The notes under the pieces are model-generated. The model made no database searches. It saw only the letters and a list, made by a program, of their open reading frames with translations, and was not told where the DNA came from. From CAZJNX01 sp964547415 (GTDB taxonomy: Bacteria > Pseudomonadota > Alphaproteobacteria > Rhizobiales > Amorphaceae): a stretch of 5,996 bases of DNA. Positions 1-5,996 of this stretch are shown here, in pieces. The first letter of the stretch is position 1, and each line of letters opens with the position of its first letter. The position numbers and the translations under genes are program-made. Location of the stretch: assembly GCA_964547415.1 (NCBI GenBank), contig CAZJNX010000259.1, positions 1-5,996 of the forward strand, given 5' to 3'.

Positions 1-965
1 GGCGCGGTCGTCGGGGGCCTCTACCGTCCGCGAACGGCCCGCTCTGCGCGCCGTCGCCGTCGGTGGGGGCGGCCGCTGCCTGAAGGCGCGCGCGGCGCCG
101 ACGCCCGCCCGGGGCGGCAAGGCGGCTGCCCGTGAGAGGGATCGCCGCGTCCTCGACGTCTTGCGGCGGCGGCTGAGGAACAAGGCGCGCGGCCGGGGCC
201 GGGGGCCGCCGTCACCGGGCCGGCGGATGCCGGCGAGGCGATGCCCGACGGGCGGCGCGGTCGCCCGCGGGCGTCTACCGTCCGCGACGGCCCGCTCCGC
301 GCGCCGTCGCCGTCGGTGGGGGCGGCCGCTGCCCGAAGGCGCGCGCGGCGCCGACGCCCGCCCGGGGCGGCAAGGCGGCTGCCCGTGAGAGGGATCGCGG
401 CGTCCTCGACGTCTTGCGGCGGCGGCTGAGGAGCAAGGCGTGCGGCCGGGGCCGGGGCCGCCGTCACCGGGCCGGCGGATGCCGGGGAGGCGATAACCCG
501 ACGGGCGGCGAGGTCGTCGGGGGCCTGTCCCGTCCGCGAACGGCCCGCTCCGCGCGCCGTCACCGTCGGTGGGGGCGCCGCTGCCTGAAGGCGCGCGCGG
601 CGCCGACGCCCGCCCGGGGCGGCAAGGCGGCTGCCCGTGAGAGGGATCGCCGCGTCCTCGACGTCTTGCGGCGGCGGCTGAGGAACAAGGCGCGCGGCCG
701 GGGCCGGGGGCCGCCGTCACCGGGCCGGCGGATGCCGGCGAGGCGATGCCCGACGGGCGGCGCGGTCGCCCGCGGGCGTCTACCGTCCGCGACGGCCCGC
801 TCCGCGCGCCGTCGCCGTCGGTGGGGGCGGCCGCTGCCCGAAGGCGCTCCCGGCGCCGACCCCGCTCGGGGCGGCGGGACGCGGCCTGCGAGAGGGATCG
901 CCGCGTCCCTGACGTCTTGCGGCGGGGGCCGAGGGGCGGGGCAGGGCGCGCGGCCGGACCCGCCG
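1..965. repeat. Tandem array of ~253-bp units, about four copies, no convincing gene
   Basis: Units begin at 1, 254, 507 and 759 (motif GGCGCGGTCG, or GGCGAGGTCG in unit 3), giving periods of 253, 253 and 252 bp. Units 1 and 3 resemble each other more than they do unit 2. The stretch 81-342 reads identically to 586-847 (262 bp), so the array looks like a duplicated two-unit block of about 505 bp. Unit 4 is normal to about 847, then decays, but stays alignable (for example GAGAGGGATCGCCGCGTCC) to about 965, just short of the stop of the neighbouring gene. Complete units carry a small hairpin, GCCGGC-GGAT-GCCGGC, at 219-234 and 724-739; it has one mismatch at 471-486. The period is not a multiple of three, so any reading frame shifts at each copy, which argues against a protein repeat. 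The array may continue left of the window. No tRNA, rRNA, CRISPR or transposase signature is visible. Function unknown. Confidence 0.85.
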
Positions 966-972
966 GCAGCCG

Positions 973-3900
973 TCAGCCGCCGTCGCGGGCGGCGAGGCGG
1001 TGGCGAATGCGGTCGGCCAGGCTGTCCGCGCCCGGGTCCGGCGCGCCGAGCACGCCTTCCGCCCCGCCCGCAGCCTCGGCCTCGTCCGTGCGGATCGTGC
1101 GCGCCACGGTGGCGCCGAGGGCCGGGTCGGCGGTCGCCGCCTCGGCCGCCAGGAGGGCGCCCACGTCCTTCAACGCCTGGCGCAGGGCGCGGAACTCCTC
1201 CGACGAGGCGCCGGGAGAGGCCGCGCTGGCCAGGCGCGCGTTGTCCGCCCGCAGCCGCTCGATCTCGTGGAGGAGGCGGGCGCGCTCGTCGGCGAAGGCG
1301 GCGGCAGCGGCCGTGTCGTTCTCGTTGGCAGCGGGCGCGGGCCGCTGGGCGGGGCCGGCCTCCGGCCGCGGGCGGGCGGCCTGGGCCCGGGCGTCGGCGA
1401 GGGCCGCCTCGAGGCCCCGCACAGCGTGGGCGAGCCCGCCGATCCGCTCTCGCACGGCCTCCGCGTCCGGAACGCCCGAAACGGCCGGCCCGAGGGCGGC
1501 CACCGCGTCGGCGAGGCCAGCGGCCGGGATCGCGCCGTCGGACGGGGCCGGCGCCTCTCCGGCGGGGCCGGCACGCAGGGCGGCGCGGCCGGCGGCGGCG
1601 GCATCCGCCCGCTCCCGCGCCTCTGCGAGCGCACGCTCCGAGGCCTCGGCCGCCGCGGCAAGGCGCTCCACCTCGGCGGCGAGGCGCGACCGTTCCGCCT
1701 CGGCCGCCGCCGCGGCGCCGGAAAGGCGCTCCACCTCGGCGGCGAGGCGCGCCCGCTCGGCCTCTGCCTCCGCCGCGATGCGGTCCCGCTCGCGGGCCGC
1801 GTCTTCGACCGCCGTGCCGGCCGCCGACAGGCGCTCGACCTCGGCGGCGAGGCGCGACCGTTCCGCCTCGGCCGCCGCCGCGGCGCCGGAAAGGCGCTCC
1901 ACCTCGGCGGCGAGGCGCGCCCGCTCGGCCTCTGCCTCCGCCGCGATGCGGTCCCGCTCGCGGGCCGCGTCTTCGACCGCCGTGCCGGCCGCCGACAGGC
2001 GCTCGACCTCGGCGGCGAGGCGCGACCGTTCCGCCTCGGCCGCCGCCGCGGCGCCGGAAAGGCGCTCCACCTCGGCGGCGAGGCGCGCCCGCTCGGCCTC
2101 TGCCTCCGCCGCGATGCGGTCCCGCTCGCGGGCCGCGTCTTCGACCGCCGTGCCGGCCGCCGACAGGCGCTCGACCTCGGCGGCGAGGCGCGACCGTTCC
2201 GCCTCGGCCGCCGCCGCGGCGCCGGAAAGGCGCTCCACCTCGGCCGCGAGGCGCGCCCGCTCGGCCTCGGCGTCCGCCGCGATGCGGTCGCGCTCGCGGG
2301 CCGCGTCCTCGACCGCCGTGCCGGCCGCCGCGGCCGCCTCGGTGGCCTCGCGGCTCGCCGCGAGGGCCTCCTCGAGCGCGTGCGCCCGGGCCTCGGCCCG
2401 TGCGACGGCCGCCTGGTGCCGCTCGATCTCGGCAGCCGTGCCGGCGAGGCGGCGGTCGGCATCGGCAAGGGCACGCTCGGCCTCCTGCAGGCGTCGCTCG
2501 AGCGCCTCGACCCGCGCCGACTCGCGCCGCTCGGCGGCCTCCGCGTCGTCGGCCACCCGCTCGCGCTCCTCGTCGAGCTCGGCGAGCCGGCGGCGGGCTG
2601 CCGCGAGCCGCTCCTCGAGGGCCGACACTTCCTCGAGGCGCTTGCGCTCGGCGGCGGCAAGGTTCCCGCGCACCCGTTCGAGGTCCGACTCCGCCTCCTC
2701 CGCCCGGCCGCGGGCGGCGTCCAGCTTGCGCTGCAGCCGCTCAACCCGCCGCTCCGCCTCCATCAGCCGGGCCGGCTGATCCTCCCCGCCGCCGCCGGCA
2801 CGGGCCGCCTCCAGCGCCTCGGCGAGACGGCGGGCCTCCGCCTCGGCGGCGGACGCCCGCGCCTCGGCGGCCTGCAGCGCCCCGGCCGGCGGGGCGGCCT
2901 GCAGCGTCTCGCGCACGCGGGCGACCTCCCGTTCGGCGGCGGCGGCGCGGGCCTCCGCGTCGGCGAGCGCGACCGCCGGGGCGGAGAAGGACAGGGCCGC
3001 CATCGCCTCCGACAGCCGCTTGACCTCCGCCTCGGCGGACACGGCGCGGGCCCTGAAAGCCCCGGCGTCGGCGGCGGCGGCAGACCTCAGGCGGGCCGCT
3101 TCGGCCTCCGCCGCCTCGGCACGGGCGGCGAGCGTGGCGTCGGCGCCCGCGGCGAGGCGGTCCACCTCCGCCTTCAGGCGGGCGGCCTCGGCCTCGGCGG
3201 CCTCGGCGAGGGCGGACGTGTCGCCCCCCGCGCGCAGCGTCTCGACCTCGTGCGACAGGCGGCGGACCTCGGCCTCCGCCGCCTCGGCACGGGCGGCGAG
3301 GGTGGCGTCGGCGCCCGCGGCGAGGCGGTCCACCTCCGCCTTCAGGCGGGCGGCCTCGGCCTCGGCGGCCTCGGCGAGGGCGGACGTGTCGCCCCCCGCG
3401 CGCAGCGTCTCGACCTCGTGCGACAGGCGGCGGACCTCGGCCTCCGCCGCCTCGGCACGGGCGGCGAGGGTGGCGTCGGCGCCCGCGGCGAGGCGGTCCA
3501 CCTCCGCCTTCAGGCGGGTGGCCTCGGCCTCGGCGGCCTCCGCGCGGGCGAGCGCCCCGGCGAGGGCGGTGTCGGTGGCGGCCTCCGCCTCGTCCTCCAG
3601 GCGCTCGATCCGGCCGATCGCCTCGAACAGCTCCCGATCCTTGTCGAGAAGGCGTCGCTCGGCGTCCGCGAGGCGCTCGGTGCGCTCGGCGAGGAGGGCA
3701 TCCGCCTCCTCCCGCCCGGTCCGCGCCTCCGCCAACTGGCGCTCGAGCGTCCTGAGGCGGTCCTTCGTCTCGTCGAGCTCGTAGGCCTGGCGGGAAAGGG
3801 TCTCGTGGGCCTCGCGCTCGCGCCGGCGGATCTCGTCGAGGTCGTCGCCGGCGGGAGCGGCCGCGCGGGCGGCGGCGAGGCGGGCCTCCCGCGCCTCGGT

Positions 3901-4122
3901 CCGCGCCCGGTCGAGGCGCTGCTCGAGCTCGCGGATCTCGACGGCGTGCCGGGCCCTCAGGACGTCCCGCTCCGCCTCCCGCTCGGCCAGCGCCACGGGC
4001 ATGGGAAGGCCGCCCCCGCGGGCGAGCATGGCCTGCCGGCGGAAATGGAGCGCGAACCCGAGGCCGAGGACGGCGAGGGCCGCGAGCGCGAGGAGGACCA
4101 AGAGGTCGGGCGTCAGCTCCAT
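973..4122 (-). CDS. Membrane-anchored giant coiled-coil protein, function unknown
   Basis: This encodes 1049 residues starting MELTPDLLVLLALAALAVLG and ending in TGA. The ATG has a good ribosome site, GGAGAAGG at 4126-4133 with GGAG seven bases from the start. Residues about 7-27 form one hydrophobic segment followed by HFRR, so the positive-inside rule puts the rest in the cytoplasm. Residues about 45-850 are nearly continuous heptad-like sequence rich in Ala, Glu, Arg and Leu. They contain two tandem repeat blocks, at about 195-341 and 597-820, each with a 56-residue period. Residues about 850-940 are a Pro/Ala-rich linker. A short coil follows at about 943-966, then a less regular tail ending RIRHRLAARDGG. 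I see no cysteine or tryptophan. No enzymatic motif is recognisable. The gene lies 110 bp downstream of eipA on the same strand. Similar layouts (N-terminal anchor plus long coil) occur in scaffold or polarity proteins such as TipN, but I cannot show homology. The reading frame is secure; the function is not. Confidence 0.88.
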   Translation of the reverse strand: MELTPDLLVLLALAALAVLGLGFALHFRRQAMLARGGGLPMPVALAEREAERDVLRARHAVEIRELEQRLDRARTEAREARLAAARAAAPAGDDLDEIRRREREAHETLSRQAYELDETKDRLRTLERQLAEARTGREEADALLAERTERLADAERRLLDKDRELFEAIGRIERLEDEAEAATDTALAGALARAEAAEAEATRLKAEVDRLAAGADATLAARAEAAEAEVRRLSHEVETLRAGGDTSALAEAAEAEAARLKAEVDRLAAGADATLAARAEAAEAEVRRLSHEVETLRAGGDTSALAEAAEAEAARLKAEVDRLAAGADATLAARAEAAEAEAARLRSAAAADAGAFRARAVSAEAEVKRLSEAMAALSFSAPAVALADAEARAAAAEREVARVRETLQAAPPAGALQAAEARASAAEAEARRLAEALEAARAGGGGEDQPARLMEAERRVERLQRKLDAARGRAEEAESDLERVRGNLAAAERKRLEEVSALEERLAAARRRLAELDEERERVADDAEAAERRESARVEALERRLQEAERALADADRRLAGTAAEIERHQAAVARAEARAHALEEALAASREATEAAAAAGTAVEDAARERDRIAADAEAERARLAAEVERLSGAAAAAEAERSRLAAEVERLSAAGTAVEDAARERDRIAAEAEAERARLAAEVERLSGAAAAAEAERSRLAAEVERLSAAGTAVEDAARERDRIAAEAEAERARLAAEVERLSGAAAAAEAERSRLAAEVERLSAAGTAVEDAARERDRIAAEAEAERARLAAEVERLSGAAAAAEAERSRLAAEVERLAAAAEASERALAEARERADAAAAGRAALRAGPAGEAPAPSDGAIPAAGLADAVAALGPAVSGVPDAEAVRERIGGLAHAVRGLEAALADARAQAARPRPEAGPAQRPAPAANENDTAAAAAFADERARLLHEIERLRADNARLASAASPGASSEEFRALRQALKDVGALLAAEAATADPALGATVARTIRTDEAEAAGGAEGVLGAPDPGADSLADRIRHRLAARDGG
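1661..2330 (-). repeat. In-frame 168-bp tandem repeat, four copies, in the coiled-coil gene
   Basis: Four copies with a period of exactly 168 bp: the landmark GCGCTC(C/G)ACC starts at 1663, 1831, 1999 and 2167. Each copy encodes 56 residues (eight heptads), corresponding to about residues 597-820. A unit reads roughly GTAVEDAARERDRIAAEAEA, then two near-identical LAAEVERLS segments 21 residues (three heptads) apart. The middle copies look identical at nucleotide level. The copy nearest the start codon (2167-2330) has synonymous changes and one AEAE-to-ADAE change. Identical DNA including third positions points to recent copying or homogenisation rather than selection on protein alone. Confidence 0.92.
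3101..3540 (-). repeat. Second in-frame 168-bp tandem repeat, ~2.6 copies, in the coiled-coil gene
   Basis: The landmark TCCACCTCCGCCTTCAGGCG starts at 3161, 3329 and 3497, so the period is exactly 168 bp. Similarity between copies begins near 3101 and stops sharply at 3541. Each copy encodes 56 residues, at about residues 195-341, of the form ARLKAEVDRLAAGADATLAA followed by RAEAAEAEVRRLSHEVETLR and AGGDTSALAEAAEAEA. The sequence differs from the array at 1661-2330, yet the period is the same. The short AGGDTS segment looks like a break in the heptad pattern in each unit. Confidence 0.92.
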
Positions 4123-4196
4123 GGACCTTCTCCGGCAGCGCGGGGCGCCGCCGCCACGACGGCGGGGGCGGCCACCGCCGCGTCATAGCCGGAAGG

Positions 4197-4231
4197 GGGG
4201 AGCCCTGCCAGCCTCGGGCGCGCCGCTCCCC
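4197..4231 (-). terminator. Hairpin just after the eipA stop, possible weak terminator or attenuator
   Basis: Read on the minus strand, GGGGAGC (4231-4225) pairs with GCTCCCC (4203-4197), a 7-bp perfect stem. The 21-base loop holds a further small GCC/GGC pairing. It begins one base after the eipA stop codon. Only a short CCCTT run follows, not a real U tract, so termination is likely weak and some read-through into the coiled-coil gene is plausible. Confidence 0.35.
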
Positions 4232-4232
4232 G

Positions 4233-4877
4233 TCAGAACGGGTTCCAGGTGGGCCGCGGCGTGAACTTCAGGTAGCCGAGGTTGAGGCCGATCCGCGCGC
4301 CCACCCCCGCGCGCACGGGCACGATGTAGGTGGTGTCGGCGGCGAGAACCGTCATGCCGACCCCGCCGACCAGGTAGGCCGAGCCGTTCACCCCCGTGAA
4401 GCGCTGGTAGAGGGTCTGAAGGTCCGGCATCTGGTAGATGAGCATCATCACCCGCGCGCCGTCGCCGCCGAAGTCCCAGCCGACGGACGGGCCCTGCCAG
4501 TAGACGCGGTGGGAGCCGAAGGCGCGGGTGTAGAGTGTGCCCTCGCCGTACCGCAGGCCCCCGAAGAAGGCCCCGCCGGCCTCCTCCCCGAGGATGTAGC
4601 CGACGGGCTCGCCGTAGCGGGCGAAGGTGCGCTCGATCACCGAGGCGAGGCTGCCCGAGATCTGCCCGAAGAAGCCGTGGCCGGCCTCCACGATCTCCCG
4701 CGTGGAGTAGCTCTCGGGCGTGGCCGGCGCCACGGGCGGCACGGGCTGTGCCGTCGAGCCGGGGGCGGGCGAGGCGGCGAGCGCGCCTGCGGCCGGGAAG
4801 CCGAACAGGGCAAGGGCGAGGGCGGCTGCGAGGCGGCGGCCCCGCCGGCCGGGCGCGGGCGGTCGCTTGGCGTCCAT
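4233..4877 (-). CDS. eipA: EipA-like periplasmic envelope integrity protein (DUF1134)
   Basis: This encodes 214 residues from the ATG at 4877. I chose that start because GGAGGA (4884-4889) lies six bases upstream and because it places a signal peptide at the N-terminus. An in-frame ATG at 4946 would add 23 residues ahead of the signal and has no such support. The signal peptide has a basic region (GRRGRR, residues 10-15), a hydrophobic core (LAAALALALFGF) and a likely cut after ALA at 32-34. A Pro/Ala linker runs to about 55. The DUF1134 domain fills the rest, with YILGEEAGGAFFGGLRYGEG, YWQGPSVGWDFGGDGARVMM, NGSAYLVGG and the terminal KFTPRPTWNPF. In Brucella abortus, EipA is a soluble periplasmic eight-stranded beta-barrel needed for envelope stress resistance, and its transcription is directly activated by CtrA. 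The gene is divergent from chpT across a 224-bp region, matching a shared cell-cycle control region. Family assignment is strong; the phenotype is inferred from Brucella. Confidence 0.93.
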   Translation of the reverse strand: MDAKRPPAPGRRGRRLAAALALALFGFPAAGALAASPAPGSTAQPVPPVAPATPESYSTREIVEAGHGFFGQISGSLASVIERTFARYGEPVGYILGEEAGGAFFGGLRYGEGTLYTRAFGSHRVYWQGPSVGWDFGGDGARVMMLIYQMPDLQTLYQRFTGVNGSAYLVGGVGMTVLAADTTYIVPVRAGVGARIGLNLGYLKFTPRPTWNPF

Positions 4878-4883
4878 GGCGTG

Positions 4884-4889
4884 TCCTCC
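4884..4889 (-). promoter_or_regulatory. Ribosome binding site of eipA
   Basis: GGAGGA on the minus strand, six bases before the ATG at 4877. It decides between this start and the in-frame ATG at 4946. Confidence 0.85.
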
Positions 4890-4959
4890 GGGGTCGATGG
4901 CGGGACGGCGCGCCGGACGCGCCGCCGCCGGCCTGCGGGGAAACATCGCGTCCGCTGCC

Positions 4960-4975
4960 TTGCCGCACGATTAAC
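4960..4975. promoter_or_regulatory. Candidate CtrA binding box between eipA and chpT
   Basis: The plus strand reads TTGC, seven bases (CGCACGA), then TTAAC. The CtrA consensus is TTAA-N7-TTAAC, so one half-site is perfect, the spacing is exact and the other half matches two of four positions. The site is about 83 bp upstream of the eipA start codon and about 126 bp upstream of the chpT start. TTAAC is rare in DNA this G+C-rich, and I see it nowhere else in the intergenic regions. CtrA is known to activate eipA in Brucella. No clear -35/-10 pair for either gene could be assigned. Confidence 0.45.
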
Positions 4976-4994
4976 GGGCGCGTGAGGATGCCGC

Positions 4995-5019
4995 CGATCC
5001 CGAAAATCCCCCGGGATCG
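4995..5019. repeat. 8-bp inverted repeat in the chpT leader, with a third arm near the ribosome site
   Basis: CGATCCCG (4995-5002) and CGGGATCG (5012-5019) are perfect inverted arms around a nine-base AT-containing loop. A second CGGGATCG lies at 5079-5086, three bases before the chpT ribosome site, and could pair with the first arm instead. Between them is another dyad, CGGCCGC-GG-GCGGCCG (5047-5062). It could be a protein operator or a leader-RNA structure; chance is also possible in such G+C-rich sequence. Confidence 0.4.
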
Positions 5020-5088
5020 CCACGGTCCTGGCGGGCGGAGGGTTCCCGGCCGCGGGCGGCCGTGCCACACCGGCGGCTCGGGATCGAA

Positions 5089-5094
5089 GGGAGG
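5089..5094 (+). promoter_or_regulatory. Ribosome binding site of chpT
   Basis: GGGAGG, seven bases before a GTG codon at 5102. It supports the GTG start, since no in-frame ATG fits the family's N-terminus. Confidence 0.85.
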
Positions 5095-5101
5095 ATCAGC
5101 C

Positions 5102-5728
5102 GTGTCGACGCCGGAGCCGGAAGACACCCCGGATGCGCTCGCCCTTGCGAGCCTCGTCTCGAGCCGCCTGTGCCACGACCTGTCCGGGGCGGTGGGGGCG
5201 GTCCTCAACGGGCTCGAACTCGCCGTCGACGATGGCGACGAGGTCGATCGCGAGGCGCTCGACCTCGTCGTGCGGAGCGCGGACCTCGCGGCGCGGCGGC
5301 TCGCCTTCGCCCGCCTCGCATTCGGCGCGTACGGCGGCGCACAGGCGGTCGAGGCGGTCGAGGTCGAACGGCTCCTCGCGGGCTTCCTGGAGGGCGGGCG
5401 CGCGCGGCTCGACTTCCGCCTCGCGGCCGGTCCGCTCGGGCGGGACGAGGCGAAGCTCCTCGTCAACCTGGTCGCGGTGGCGGCCGGGGCGATCCCCCGC
5501 GGCGGCGTCCTCGAGGTGACGGGGGAGGGGGCGGCCTTCGCCGTCGCCGCGCGGGGGGAGACCGCCCGCCTGTCGGACGAGGCGCGGGTCGTCGGGGAGG
5601 GGCTTCCGGCGGGAGAGGCGGCGGATCCGCGGGCGGCCCACGCGATCCTGTCGCGCCTCCTCGCCGCCCGCCTCGGACGCCGCCTCGCCGTCGAGGCGGC
5701 GGAGGGGGCCGTCGTCTTCCGGGCGTGA
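5102..5728 (+). CDS. chpT: Histidine phosphotransferase ChpT
   Basis: This encodes 208 residues from a GTG start. ChpT is the cytoplasmic phosphotransfer protein that takes phosphate from the hybrid kinase CckA and hands it to the response regulators CtrA and CpdR in the alphaproteobacterial cell-cycle relay. The N-terminal helical hairpin carries the family signature LASLVSSRLCHDLSGAVGAV followed by NGLEL; His25 in CHDL is the expected phosphorylated residue. The second helix of the hairpin is about residues 45-75 (DREALDLVVRSADLAARRLA). The rest (about 85-208) corresponds to the degenerate ATPase-like domain, and I see no intact N, G1 or G2 ATP-binding boxes, as expected for this HPTransfase (DUF2328) family. 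Length is normal for the family. It is convergent with ctrA, its own target, across only 58 bp, and divergent from eipA. The genomic pairing with ctrA strongly supports the name. Confidence 0.93.
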   Translation: MSTPEPEDTPDALALASLVSSRLCHDLSGAVGAVLNGLELAVDDGDEVDREALDLVVRSADLAARRLAFARLAFGAYGGAQAVEAVEVERLLAGFLEGGRARLDFRLAAGPLGRDEAKLLVNLVAVAAGAIPRGGVLEVTGEGAAFAVAARGETARLSDEARVVGEGLPAGEAADPRAAHAILSRLLAARLGRRLAVEAAEGAVVFRA

Positions 5729-5732
5729 GGCG

Positions 5733-5752
5733 GCCGGCCGCCCGCGGCCGGC
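5733..5752. terminator. Perfect dyad between convergent chpT and ctrA, possible bidirectional terminator
   Basis: Arms GCCGGCCGC (5733-5741) and GCGGCCGGC (5744-5752) are perfect inverted repeats nine bases long with a CC centre. The dyad lies four bases after the chpT stop and 34 bases before the end of ctrA. Its place between convergent genes suits a shared terminator, but neither strand has a T tract after it. Confidence 0.45.
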
Positions 5753-5786
5753 GCGGCGCTTCAGGCGGGCGAGCGGCGGCACCGGG

Positions 5787-5996
5787 TCAGGCGCTCTCGC
5801 GCCGGTCCTGGGGCTCCTCGTCGCGCAGCACGTAGCCGCGGCCCCATACCGTCTCGATGTAGTTCTTGCCGCCGGTGGCGTTCGACAGCTTCTTGCGGAG
5901 CTTGCAGATGAACACGTCGATGATCTTCAGCTCCGGCTCGTCCATGCCGCCGTAGAGATGGTTGAGGAACATCTCCTTGGTCAGCGTGGTGCCCTT
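5787..5996 (-). CDS. ctrA: Cell-cycle response regulator CtrA, C-terminal 69 residues (runs off window)
   Basis: The frame is open to the right edge and reads KGTTLTKEMFLNHLYGGMDE, then PELKIIDVFICKLRKKLSNA, then TGGKNYIETVWGRGYVL, ending RDEEPQDRRESA. This is the OmpR/PhoB-type winged-helix DNA-binding domain of CtrA. It includes the recognition-helix region (DEPELKIIDVFICKLRKKL) and the wing (YIETVWGRGYVL), which is nearly invariant across alphaproteobacteria. The receiver domain and start lie outside the window. The internal ATG at 5972 is not the start. CtrA binds TTAA-N7-TTAAC sites when phosphorylated through CckA and ChpT. The protein ends in Ser-Ala, whereas Caulobacter CtrA ends in Ala-Ala, which matters for ClpXP degradation there. 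Confidence 0.97.
   Translation of the reverse strand, partial: KGTTLTKEMFLNHLYGGMDEPELKIIDVFICKLRKKLSNATGGKNYIETVWGRGYVLRDEEPQDRRESA

Noticed and set aside
21..563. A minus-strand open frame of 180 codons inside the 253-bp array
   Set aside because: The 253-bp period shifts frame at each copy, so it does not encode a regular repeat protein. There is no convincing start signal, and the composition is that of random G+C-rich DNA.
1..965. CRISPR array
   Set aside because: Units are about 253 bp and continuous, without short repeats alternating with unique spacers.
10..965. Insertion sequence or transposon
   Set aside because: No transposase-like frame, terminal inverted repeats or target duplication could be seen.
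414..3023. A plus-strand open frame of 869 codons spanning the 253-bp array and the coiled-coil gene
   Set aside because: It is almost entirely Arg/Pro/Gly/Ala, crosses two unrelated regions, and its repeats reflect DNA repeats of the other strand.
1000..4188. A plus-strand open frame of 1062 codons opposite the coiled-coil gene
   Set aside because: The minus-strand frame has a ribosome site, a membrane anchor and clear heptads. Its codons (Leu, Glu, Ala and Arg in G+C-rich DNA) leave the opposite strand free of stops. The antisense translation has low-complexity Gly/Arg/Leu sequence and no family signature.
4878..4946. Longer EipA starting at the upstream in-frame ATG
   Set aside because: It would bury the signal peptide 23 residues in, and the good ribosome site fits only the ATG at 4877.

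Overview
The window is very G+C-rich DNA from an alphaproteobacterium, most likely of the Hyphomicrobiales (Rhizobiales). The placement rests on three recognisable genes in a row: the C-terminal part of the cell-cycle regulator CtrA, the histidine phosphotransferase ChpT, and a DUF1134/EipA periplasmic protein. As I recall, ctrA, chpT and eipA are also adjacent in Brucella. Few stop codons occur in any frame, so most long open frames here are not genes.

Layout, left to right. Positions 1 to about 965 hold no convincing gene. They hold about four copies of a roughly 253-bp tandem repeat with a two-unit higher-order structure. Positions 973-4122 (minus strand) encode a 1049-residue protein with one N-terminal membrane anchor and a very long coiled coil, which I do not recognise as a named family. 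The gene has two separate in-frame tandem arrays, both with a period of exactly 168 bp (56 residues, eight heptads). Positions 4233-4877 (minus) encode EipA with a signal peptide; a hairpin lies just after its stop. Positions 4878-5101 are a divergent intergenic region with a candidate CtrA box and several dyads. Positions 5102-5728 (plus) encode ChpT. A perfect dyad at 5733-5752 separates it from the convergent 3' end of ctrA (5787-5996, minus, running off the window).

How they fit together: ChpT passes phosphate from the kinase CckA to CtrA (and CpdR). Phosphorylated CtrA controls cell-cycle and envelope genes, and in Brucella it directly activates eipA. The candidate CtrA box between chpT and eipA fits that circuit. 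The coiled-coil gene lies downstream of eipA on the same strand, so it may be partly co-transcribed with it. Its role is unknown; a membrane-tethered cytoplasmic scaffold or spacer is an inference from architecture only.

The best candidates for something undescribed are the repeat-built coiled-coil protein and the 253-bp satellite-like array that directly abuts its stop codon. The rest is a known regulatory module.
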